The notes beneath the pieces are model-generated. The model was not told where the DNA came from and searched no databases. It was given only the letters and a program-made list of their open reading frames with translations. From Flammeovirgaceae bacterium (lineage in GTDB: Bacteria > Bacteroidota > Bacteroidia > Cytophagales > Cyclobacteriaceae): a stretch of 7,484 nt of DNA. Where the stretch lies: assembly GCA_022616575.1 (NCBI GenBank), contig JAKEEN010000089.1:1-7484 (forward strand). Reading direction: 5' to 3'. Within the stretch, counting starts at the first letter, position 1, and each line of letters opens with the position of its first letter. The position numbers were made by a program, and so were the translations under genes. Positions 1 to 5,418 of the stretch are shown here, piece by piece.

Positions 1-351
1 AAGAAGATCACCGCCAAAGGTGGCACGATGCGACTTGGTGCTTATGGCTGCAAACTTAAAAAAGGAAGCAAGGCCAACCATGCTTACGGAGAAACGTTAA
101 TACACGAACGTCACCGTCATCGCTATGAATTCAACAATAAATATTTAGAACAAATTGAAGAAGCTGGAATGAAAGCGGTGGGGATTAACCCTGAGTCTGG
201 TTTGGTGGAAGTGGTCGAACTCAAAGATCACCCTTGGTTTGTGGCGGTACAGTATCATCCGGAACTTAAGAGTACTGTTCTCAATCCGCATCCATTATTT
301 GTGAAATTTGTTGATGCCTCGCTTAAATACAAAAAACAACAGTTCAATTAA
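1..351 (+). CDS. pyrG: CTP synthase, C-terminal part (5' end outside window)
   Basis: This is the last 116 codons of CTP synthase, which makes CTP from UTP, ATP and glutamine in the cytosol. Only the end of the class I glutamine amidotransferase domain is present. The reading frame is open from base 1, so the ATG at 28 is an internal Met, not the start. Visible family blocks are GGTMRLGAY at the left edge, [11 protein letters not shown] near residue 36 of the fragment, and VQYHPELKS, whose His and Glu are the second and third members of the glutaminase Cys-His-Glu triad. The nucleophile Cys and the whole synthetase domain lie upstream. It ends with TAA at 349-351, 44 bases before yidC on the same strand, and no terminator hairpin separates them, so cotranscription is likely. 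The assignment is secure from motif match and C-terminal position. Confidence 0.96.
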   Translation, partial: KKITAKGGTMRLGAYGCKLKKGSKANHAYGETLIHERHRHRYEFNNKYLEQIEEAGMKAVGINPESGLVEVVELKDHPWFVAVQYHPELKSTVLNPHPLFVKFVDASLKYKKQQFN

Positions 352-387
352 CAACGAACGATTAACTGATAACTATTAACGATTAAC
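346..387. repeat. Tandem degenerate 7-bp repeat upstream of yidC
   Basis: Six heptamers lie head to tail: AATTAAC, AACGAAC, GATTAAC, TGATAAC, TATTAAC, GATTAAC. All end in AAC, and the commonest form is (G/T)ATTAAC. The array starts inside the last codons of pyrG (its TAA is part of the first unit) and ends 8 bases before the yidC ATG. A related array sits before lepB at 5379-5413. The function is unknown; it occupies the place of a 5' leader or ribosome-landing region. Confidence 0.75.
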
Positions 388-395
388 TTTTTAAA

Positions 396-2201
396 ATGGA
401 TAGGAATTCGGCCATAGGCCTCACACTCATCGCGGTTTTACTGCTTGGATATTTTTATTTCTTCAGTCCAACGCCACAGCCTGCACCACAGCAAGTAGTT
501 GAGACAACCACTCAACCTGGAGATTCAACTTCTGCAAAACCGGTGGCAACTGTTGATAGTGCCCGTTTAACTGCCCTTGGAAACTTATCCACTTACCTTC
601 AGGGAAACGAATCAGCAACAACCATTGAAACGGAAGATTTGAAAGTTACTTTTTCAAACAAGGGTGGCGTAATCAAATCGCTGGAACTGAAAAACCATAA
701 AACCTATTCGAAGGAATCACTTACGCTTGTAAACCCAACTACAACTTTTAATTTGTTTGGAAAGGTTAATCATGAAGACCTTGATCTTTACTCTTTATTC
801 TATGTAACTGATAAAAGAGAAGATGGCGACACCATCAGGCTGAGTTTCAGTATTCAATCACCCGAACTGACTTTCAAACAGATCTATTCAATTCCTAAGC
901 AAGGATATGAAATCACTTATAGGTTGCAAGGTGCTGATTTGAAAAAACAAATTTCAGGTGATGTATTGCGATTTGAGTGGAAGGACTTTCTGAAACCCAT
1001 TGAGAAAGACCTGACAGATACGCGCAATAACACAACCATTACCTATTACTCAAAGAACAACGGGTTTGATGAATTAAATGCGCGCTCAACCGATATTGAG
1101 AATGAAGTGTTTGCTGAACCCGTGAATTGGGTTACCATCAAAGAAAAATATTTCTTATCCTCACTAATCTCCCAAAAAGGTTTTTCAGGCGGTGAGGTGG
1201 AGACCGGGGTGAATGCTTCTGATGACACTGTTGTTAAAAGAACTTCCGTAAAACTTTTCATTCCCGTAAGTGATGTCGCTTCCGGTGTTTCACTTAAATA
1301 TTATTTCGGACCAAATGATTATTACAACATTGATCATGTCGCTGAAAGCTTTGAGGAGAATGTTTACCTGGGCTGGCCTCCGGTAAAATGGGTAAACCAG
1401 TTCTTTACCCTCCCTATCTTCCATCAACTGGGTAAGTTTATCGGCAATTATGGATTGATTATCATTTTGATGGTAATCATCATCAGAATTGTATTGTTAC
1501 CCCTCTCCTACAAGTCGTACCTGAGCATGGCTAAAATGCGCGTGCTGAAACCTGAGTTAGATGAAATTAAAGAGAAGCATGGTGAAGACATGACGAAGGT
1601 TCAGCAGGAACAGTTGAAGCTTTACCAACAGGTGGGCGTAAACCCGATTAGTGGGTGCATTCCGCTCTTGCTTCAGATGCCAATTCTTTTCGCCATGCTC
1701 TACCTGTTCCCCAACAGCATTGACTTGCGCCAGGAAAGTTTCTTATGGGCGGATGATTTATCTACTTATGATTCGATCATGAATCTTCCTTTCACCATCC
1801 CGTTTTATGGAAGTCATGTGAGTTTGTTTACGCTATTAATGACAGCTTCAACCTTAGTCATCACCTGGCAAAACAACCAGATGACCACCGTTCAGGGACC
1901 AATGAAATCATTAGGCTACATTATGCCCGTTGTCTTCATGTTCGTGTTAAATACGTTCCCCTCAGGATTGAGCTTCTATTATTTAATGGCCAACATAGTT
2001 ACATTCATTCAACAAGCTGTCATCAAACGGTTTGTAGATGAAGGTAAGATCAAAGCCATTATGGAAGAGAACCGGAAGAAGAATGCCAATGGTGGCGGAA
2101 AGAAATCGAAGTTTATGGCACGTTTAGAAGAGGCGATGAAGAATAGTGAACAAGCGCGCAAAAGCGCTGAAGAAGAACGTAAGAAGAAGAAAAGTAAGTA
2201 A
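396..2201 (+). CDS. yidC: Membrane protein insertase YidC
   Basis: YidC/Oxa1-family insertase of the inner membrane. It inserts proteins alone or with SecYEG and helps fold them. The 601-residue product has the Gram-negative layout: an N-terminal membrane anchor (about residues 6-24), a Pro/Thr-rich linker, a large periplasmic beta domain (about 75-325), then the conserved insertase core (about 330-545). In the core, Arg364 in IIIRIVLLPL is the conserved groove arginine, followed by the cytoplasmic helical hairpin (about 372-412) and the NPISGCIPLLLQMPI block (416-430). Later membrane helices lie near 475-490, 505-520 and 524-542. The tail (about 545-601) is very rich in Lys, Arg and Glu, consistent with ribosome contact. 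The ATG at 396 is chosen because it directly precedes the anchor; there is no Shine-Dalgarno. It lies downstream of pyrG and probably shares its transcript. Confidence 0.97.
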   Translation: MDRNSAIGLTLIAVLLLGYFYFFSPTPQPAPQQVVETTTQPGDSTSAKPVATVDSARLTALGNLSTYLQGNESATTIETEDLKVTFSNKGGVIKSLELKNHKTYSKESLTLVNPTTTFNLFGKVNHEDLDLYSLFYVTDKREDGDTIRLSFSIQSPELTFKQIYSIPKQGYEITYRLQGADLKKQISGDVLRFEWKDFLKPIEKDLTDTRNNTTITYYSKNNGFDELNARSTDIENEVFAEPVNWVTIKEKYFLSSLISQKGFSGGEVETGVNASDDTVVKRTSVKLFIPVSDVASGVSLKYYFGPNDYYNIDHVAESFEENVYLGWPPVKWVNQFFTLPIFHQLGKFIGNYGLIIILMVIIIRIVLLPLSYKSYLSMAKMRVLKPELDEIKEKHGEDMTKVQQEQLKLYQQVGVNPISGCIPLLLQMPILFAMLYLFPNSIDLRQESFLWADDLSTYDSIMNLPFTIPFYGSHVSLFTLLMTASTLVITWQNNQMTTVQGPMKSLGYIMPVVFMFVLNTFPSGLSFYYLMANIVTFIQQAVIKRFVDEGKIKAIMEENRKKNANGGGKKSKFMARLEEAMKNSEQARKSAEEERKKKKSK

Positions 2202-2220
2202 CATTCCTTTGTGCAGTGAT

Positions 2221-2229
2221 TGTGGATAA
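2221..2229 (-). promoter_or_regulatory. DnaA-box-like site upstream of parA
   Basis: TGTGGATAA, read on the minus strand as TTATCCACA, is a perfect match to the classical DnaA box. It sits in the 130-base gap between yidC and parA, 20 bases after the yidC stop. I found no second perfect copy in the window, so this is not a visible origin. It could be an isolated DnaA regulatory site or chance. Confidence 0.4.
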
Positions 2230-2232
2230 ATA

Positions 2233-2250
2233 CGTTCCACAGCGTTCCAC
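2233..2250 (+). repeat. Two direct CGTTCCAC copies, spaced one helical turn
   Basis: CGTTCCAC occurs at 2233-2240 and again at 2243-2250, a 10-bp period. The second copy continues to GTTCCACG, identical to one arm of GTTCCACGTGGAAC-type parS sites, but the opposite arm is absent. It lies just upstream of the predicted parA promoter and overlaps its -33 region. It is a candidate operator for the ParAB proteins or another regulator; binding is inferred only. Confidence 0.35.
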
Positions 2251-2276
2251 GCACGTAAAATACTCTCCTATATTTG
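2245..2276 (+). promoter_or_regulatory. Predicted Bacteroidota-type promoter for parA operon
   Basis: TATATTTG at 2269-2276 fits the Bacteroidota -7 consensus TAnnTTTG perfectly. A poor -33 candidate (GTTCC, TTCC at 2245-2248) lies 20 bases upstream, where TTG or TTTG is expected. A start site 4-7 bases downstream would fall at about 2280-2283, inside the left arm of the hairpin at 2278-2300, giving a leader of about 50 bases to the parA ATG at 2332. Confidence 0.5.
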
Positions 2277-2277
2277 C

Positions 2278-2308
2278 GCCCTGACTAAAAGCGTCAGGGC
2301 ATTTTTTT
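2278..2308 (+). terminator. Rho-independent terminator-like hairpin between yidC and parA
   Basis: GCCCTGAC (2278-2285) pairs perfectly with GTCAGGGC (2293-2300) around a 7-base loop, and is followed by A and seven T (2302-2308). This is a strong intrinsic terminator shape that would end pyrG-yidC transcription. Its left arm overlaps the predicted parA start site, so it could instead be a leader hairpin of the parA transcript. Confidence 0.75.
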
Positions 2309-2331
2309 AACTGATTACTTAATTCTTGTTC

Positions 2332-3111
2332 ATGGGTAAAATTATTGCAATTGCCAACCAAAAAGGCGGTGTAGGTAAAACCACTTCAGCGATCAACCTC
2401 GCAGCCAGTCTGGCGGTGCTTGAAAAAAAAACATTGTTGGTGGATGCGGATCCTCAGGCTAACTCTACTTCTGGTTTGGGATTAAATCCGAAGGATATTG
2501 AAGCCGGTATTTATGAATGCATGGTAGATGGTGTGCAGCCTAAAGACACCGTTGTAAAAAATGAGCATTTGAAATTTCTGGATATCCTACCCTCCCACAT
2601 TGACCTTGTTGGGGCCGAAGTGGAAATGGTGAGTATTGAGCGCAGGGAGGAAAAAATGCGGGATGCCTTAGCGAAAATTAAAAATGACTATGATTATGTA
2701 ATCATTGATTGTTCACCGTCACTCGGGCTGATCACTATCAACGCACTGACCGCAGCCGACTCAGTTATTATCCCAGTTCAGTGCGAATACTTTGCCTTAG
2801 AGGGTCTCGGCAAATTATTGAACACAATTAAAATCATTCAAACCCGTCTTAATCCGAAATTAGAAATTGAAGGTATCCTTCTCACACTCTATGATTCACG
2901 CACGTCACTTGGGAATCAGGTAGTAGATGAAGTGAGAACACATTTCAAAAAAATGACCTTTGAAACCATCATACCACGTAACGTGAAGTTGAGTGAATCA
3001 CCCAGCTTTGGATTGGCTGCTATTGTTCACGATGCCGAAAGCAAGGGGGCAATCAGCTACCTCAAACTTGCACACGAAATTCTGGACAAAAATAAGCTTG
3101 CTAAGAAATGA
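2332..3111 (+). CDS. parA: Chromosome partitioning ATPase ParA (Soj family)
   Basis: ParA/Soj is a P-loop ATPase that binds nucleoid DNA as an ATP dimer and moves ParB-parS complexes. The 259-residue product is typical for chromosomal ParA. Visible motifs are the deviant Walker A KGGVGKTT (11-18, signature Lys11 and Lys16), the A' box LLVDADPQANST (35-46), Walker B/switch II VIIDCSPS (123-130), and C-terminal blocks YDSRTSLGNQVVDEV (187-201) and IPRNVKLSESPSFG (214-227), the latter two in the region carrying nonspecific-DNA contacts in relatives. The ATG at 2332 is chosen over an in-frame TTG at 2326 because MGKIIAIANQKGG is the family's normal N-terminus. It has no long N-terminal helix-turn-helix, unlike plasmid type Ia ParA. 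The stop overlaps the parB start by 4 bases (ATGA), implying translational coupling. Confidence 0.97.
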   Translation: MGKIIAIANQKGGVGKTTSAINLAASLAVLEKKTLLVDADPQANSTSGLGLNPKDIEAGIYECMVDGVQPKDTVVKNEHLKFLDILPSHIDLVGAEVEMVSIERREEKMRDALAKIKNDYDYVIIDCSPSLGLITINALTAADSVIIPVQCEYFALEGLGKLLNTIKIIQTRLNPKLEIEGILLTLYDSRTSLGNQVVDEVRTHFKKMTFETIIPRNVKLSESPSFGLAAIVHDAESKGAISYLKLAHEILDKNKLAKK

Positions 3112-4019
3112 GTAAGAAAAAAGCATTAGGCCGAGGACTCAACGCATTATTAAGCGATAGTCCGTTAGAAGAAAAATTAGAAACCGATGTAGTTGTTGGT
3201 GGTTCTTCATCAAGCGCTACTCATACTGGTTCTGTAATTGAAATCTCACTGGCTGAGATTGAGGTGAATCCATTTCAGCCCCGTGAGCATTTTGATAAAG
3301 AAGCATTGCAGGAACTCGCTGAGTCCATCAAAGTGCATGGAATCATCCAACCCATAACGGTCAGAAGATTAGCACCTCATCAATATCAACTCATCGCGGG
3401 TGAACGAAGATTTCAGGCTTCTAAACTTGCAGGTCTCACCGAAGTACCCGCTTACATCCGTTCAGCCGATGATCAGCAGATGCTGGAGATGGCCCTGATT
3501 GAAAACATTCAGCGAGAAAACTTAAACGCCATTGAAATTGCGCTAAGCTATCAACGGCTTATCAGCGAATGTCATCTTAAACAAGATGAACTCGGTGACC
3601 GTGTTGGTAAAAATCGTGCTACCGTTACTAATTACCTTCGCTTACTTAAGCTCCCCCCTGATATTCAGATTGCAGTTCGCGACAACCGCTTGTCAATGGG
3701 TCATGCCCGTGCGATCATCAACGTAGAGAACCCTGAGAATCAGCTTTACATTTTTAAAAAAACCGTAAACGAAGATTTGTCAGTAAGGAAAGTTGAGGAA
3801 TTAGTGCGTGAGCTGAGTCAGGAGAAAAAGCAAAAAGAAGAGGTAGCATCACCACAAAATCAGCCAACGCGCGAAATTGTTCAGCTTCAATCAAGGCTTT
3901 CATCACACTTTGGCACACGGGTTGTCGTAAAAAGCGATGGCAAAAAAGGAGAAATTAAAATACCTTTCTTGTCGGTGGAGGACCTAAACCGGGTTCTTGA
4001 TATTTTAAAAGTGCATTGA
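3108..4019 (+). CDS. parB: Chromosome partitioning CTPase/DNA clamp ParB
   Basis: ParB binds parS near the origin, loads and slides as a CTP-dependent clamp, and stimulates ParA. The 303-residue product has the expected order. An N-terminal ALGRGLNALL motif (6-15) serves ParA contact, with Arg9 the likely ATPase-stimulating residue. A Ser/Gly-rich linker (about 20-42) follows. The ParB/Srx CTP domain has NPFQPRE (54-60), GERRFQASKLAGL (98-110) and ENIQREN (132-138). A helix-turn-helix region (about 155-183, ELGDRVGKNRATVTNYLRLL) and parS-reading helices follow, then a Lys/Glu linker (about 236-250) and a C-terminal dimer domain (about 255-303). The usual third Arg of GERRxRA is Gln103. The ATG lies within the parA stop (ATGA). 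A same-strand membrane gene follows with another 4-base overlap. Confidence 0.96.
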   Translation: MSKKKALGRGLNALLSDSPLEEKLETDVVVGGSSSSATHTGSVIEISLAEIEVNPFQPREHFDKEALQELAESIKVHGIIQPITVRRLAPHQYQLIAGERRFQASKLAGLTEVPAYIRSADDQQMLEMALIENIQRENLNAIEIALSYQRLISECHLKQDELGDRVGKNRATVTNYLRLLKLPPDIQIAVRDNRLSMGHARAIINVENPENQLYIFKKTVNEDLSVRKVEELVRELSQEKKQKEEVASPQNQPTREIVQLQSRLSSHFGTRVVVKSDGKKGEIKIPFLSVEDLNRVLDILKVH

Positions 4020-4588
4020 AAGCATTCATTCTAACATTCTCGTTGTTACTATCACTTAGCTGCCAACTTGTTTCAGCTCAGGCACAGGAAGACTCCATCC
4101 GGGTTATTCGTGAAAACGACACGATCCAAATTAAATCGTATGCCGAGCGTTTCAATCCCCGTAAGGCATTGTTGTATGCGGCAGTGCTTCCCGGTTCAGG
4201 CCAGATCTACAACAAAAAATACTGGAAGCTTCCGCTCGTGTACGGAGGGATTTTCGCCATTGGTTATGCAATCAATTTTTACCAGGATGGTTTTTCTAAA
4301 TATAAAGGGGAGCTCTTCTATGTACTCAATCAGGGTGGCGGAGTGAGCCCGAGCGGCTATAATGAATCAAACTTAAGAACCATTGTGGACCGCTACAGAC
4401 GTGAACGAGACTTTTGGATTGTGATGATGGCGGGCATGTATTTATTGCAGATCGTAGATGCACATGTAGATGCTCACCTGAAAGAATTTGACTTGAACCC
4501 AAACCTGAAAGTTCAACTTAAGCCTACATGGGAGCAAGACGAACTCATTGGCCGGCAATCAGGTTTTTCGATTGTATTGAAATTCTAA
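4016..4588 (+). CDS. DUF5683-like membrane protein coupled to parB
   Basis: A 190-residue protein of unknown function, resembling the Bacteroidota DUF5683 family (recognised by motif memory, not by search). The start is TTG at 4016, overlapping the parB stop as TTGA. No in-frame ATG occurs before residue 137, and only this start keeps a full signal peptide: MKAFILTFSLLLSLS, then VSA/AQA cleavage options near residues 21-23. The mature part has a short polar stretch, the block FNPRKALLYAAVLPGSGQIY (46-65) with an adjacent hydrophobic segment (about 72-88), a loop rich in Gly/Ser (105-115), a basic stretch RYRRERD (126-132), a second hydrophobic segment (about 133-148) and the end motif VDAHVDAHLKEFDL (147-160). 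The C-terminal part is polar and ends in Phe. It is likely envelope-located with two membrane segments. In my memory this gene sits beside parAB in many Bacteroidota. The TTGA overlap implies translational coupling. Confidence 0.85.
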   Translation: MKAFILTFSLLLSLSCQLVSAQAQEDSIRVIRENDTIQIKSYAERFNPRKALLYAAVLPGSGQIYNKKYWKLPLVYGGIFAIGYAINFYQDGFSKYKGELFYVLNQGGGVSPSGYNESNLRTIVDRYRRERDFWIVMMAGMYLLQIVDAHVDAHLKEFDLNPNLKVQLKPTWEQDELIGRQSGFSIVLKF

Positions 4589-4597
4589 TCAAACGGT

Positions 4598-5305
4598 ATG
4601 CAAATTCTTTTAATCGGGTATGGAAAAATGGGTAAGACCATTGAAACCATTGCTAAAGACCGGGGCCACACAATCAGTGGAATTATAACACGAACCAATC
4701 AAAAGGATCTGAATTCTGTTAATGCTGATGTGGCTATTGAATTTTCCAATCCCGAATCCGCATTTGAAAACAGTAAGAAATGTATTGAAAGGGGTATTCC
4801 CGTGGTATGTGGCACAACCGGATGGCTGGATAAGCAGCCTGAAATAGAAAAACTAACAGCAACTTGTAATGGAACCTTCTTTTACGCGTCTAATTTCAGC
4901 GTGGGAGTAAACATCTTCTTTAAGGTGAATGAGTTTCTGGCAAAGCTTATGCGCGATCAAACCAATTACGGTCTGGCTATTGATGAAATTCACCATACAG
5001 AAAAAAAAGATGCACCAAGTGGTACCGCTATTACCCTTGCTAAAGGAATCATGAAGAATCAACCTGAAAAAAGGTTATGGGTCAACCGTTTAACTGACAA
5101 TCCACAAGAAATCGGCATTTCATCATTTCGCATAGCCCAGGTACCGGGTACACATACGGTGAAGTACGACTCCCCTATCGATACGATTGAAATCAGGCAC
5201 ATTGCCCACTCACGCGAAGGTTTTGCCAGGGGGGCAGTGTTAGTGGCTGAATGGATAAAAGACAAAAAAGGAGTATTGAACATGAATGATTTTTTGAAAT
5301 TCTGA
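4598..5305 (+). CDS. dapB: 4-hydroxy-tetrahydrodipicolinate reductase
   Basis: DapB reduces 4-hydroxy-tetrahydrodipicolinate to tetrahydrodipicolinate with NAD(P)H, a cytosolic step of the lysine/diaminopimelate pathway that feeds peptidoglycan. The 235-residue product has an N-terminal Rossmann fold with the GYGKMG dinucleotide loop (7-12), the CGTTGW block (71-76), SNFSVGVN (98-105), the active-site motif EIHHTEKKDAPSGTA (130-144), in which His132/His133 and Lys136 match the E. coli catalytic pair and lysine, and the C-terminal block AHSREGFARGAV (203-214). It is shorter than the E. coli enzyme (273), as I expect for the Bacteroidota form; the shortening is mostly in the Rossmann domain. 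It starts at ATG 4598, nine bases after the DUF5683-like gene, without Shine-Dalgarno, and is probably in the parAB operon. No convincing terminator follows it. Confidence 0.95.
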   Translation: MQILLIGYGKMGKTIETIAKDRGHTISGIITRTNQKDLNSVNADVAIEFSNPESAFENSKKCIERGIPVVCGTTGWLDKQPEIEKLTATCNGTFFYASNFSVGVNIFFKVNEFLAKLMRDQTNYGLAIDEIHHTEKKDAPSGTAITLAKGIMKNQPEKRLWVNRLTDNPQEIGISSFRIAQVPGTHTVKYDSPIDTIEIRHIAHSREGFARGAVLVAEWIKDKKGVLNMNDFLKF

Positions 5306-5333
5306 GCGGTTTCGCCCATTAACTAAAAATCCT

Positions 5334-5341
5334 TTTCTTTG
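5334..5341 (+). promoter_or_regulatory. Possible -7 promoter element upstream of lepB
   Basis: TTTCTTTG matches TAnnTTTG at all but one fixed position. The best -33 candidate is a broken TTTCG at 5310-5314, 19 bases upstream. This would give a leader of about 70 bases containing the 5379-5413 heptad array. The match is weak; lepB may simply be read through from dapB. Confidence 0.3.
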
Positions 5342-5378
5342 CAGCGATTTTTTTACGGACACACTCCTACCCACACTC

Positions 5379-5413
5379 TATTGACGATTGACTATTAACT
5401 TTTAACGGACAAC
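5379..5413. repeat. Tandem degenerate 7-bp repeat upstream of lepB
   Basis: Five heptamers in register: TATTGAC, GATTGAC, TATTAAC, TTTTAAC, GGACAAC, all ending in AC, finishing 5 bases before the lepB ATG. The 27-base segment 5380-5406 matches 361-387 upstream of yidC at 20 positions without gaps. The two arrays share the TATTAAC core and the same placement directly before a start codon. Function is unknown. Confidence 0.7.
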
Positions 5414-5418
5414 GAATA

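Noticed and set aside
2326..2331. TTG start for parA adding Met-Phe before the ATG at 2332
   Set aside because: The ATG at 2332 gives the standard ParA N-terminus, and the two added residues match nothing in the family.
2202..2331. The yidC-parA gap as a chromosomal origin
   Set aside because: Only one DnaA box, no cluster and no clear AT-rich unwinding tract; a single box does not support an oriC call.
2009..2361. Two overlapping minus-strand open frames across the yidC-parA gap
   Set aside because: Most of their length is antisense to the yidC 3' end, the translations look unlike proteins (Phe/Ser/Cys-rich), and they cross the hairpin and promoter signals.
2965..2990. CACGT-A-ACGTG inverted repeat inside parA as a parS site
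   Set aside because: It lacks the CACGTG core and the GTT/AAC flanks of parS, and its bases are explained by the conserved IPRNVKLSE codons.
1..3111. Functional link between CTP synthase (pyrG) and CTP-dependent ParB from proximity
   Set aside because: pyrG is separated from parAB by yidC and a terminator, and its neighbour in this phylum is yidC; nothing in the sequence shows a link.
4068..4346. 92-codon plus-strand frame inside the DUF5683-like gene
   Set aside because: It is out of frame with a gene that has a signal peptide and conserved motifs, and its translation shows no recognisable family.
5303..5320. GCGGTTTCGCCC after dapB as a terminator
   Set aside because: The stem is only three or four pairs with a mismatch and no directly following T-tract.
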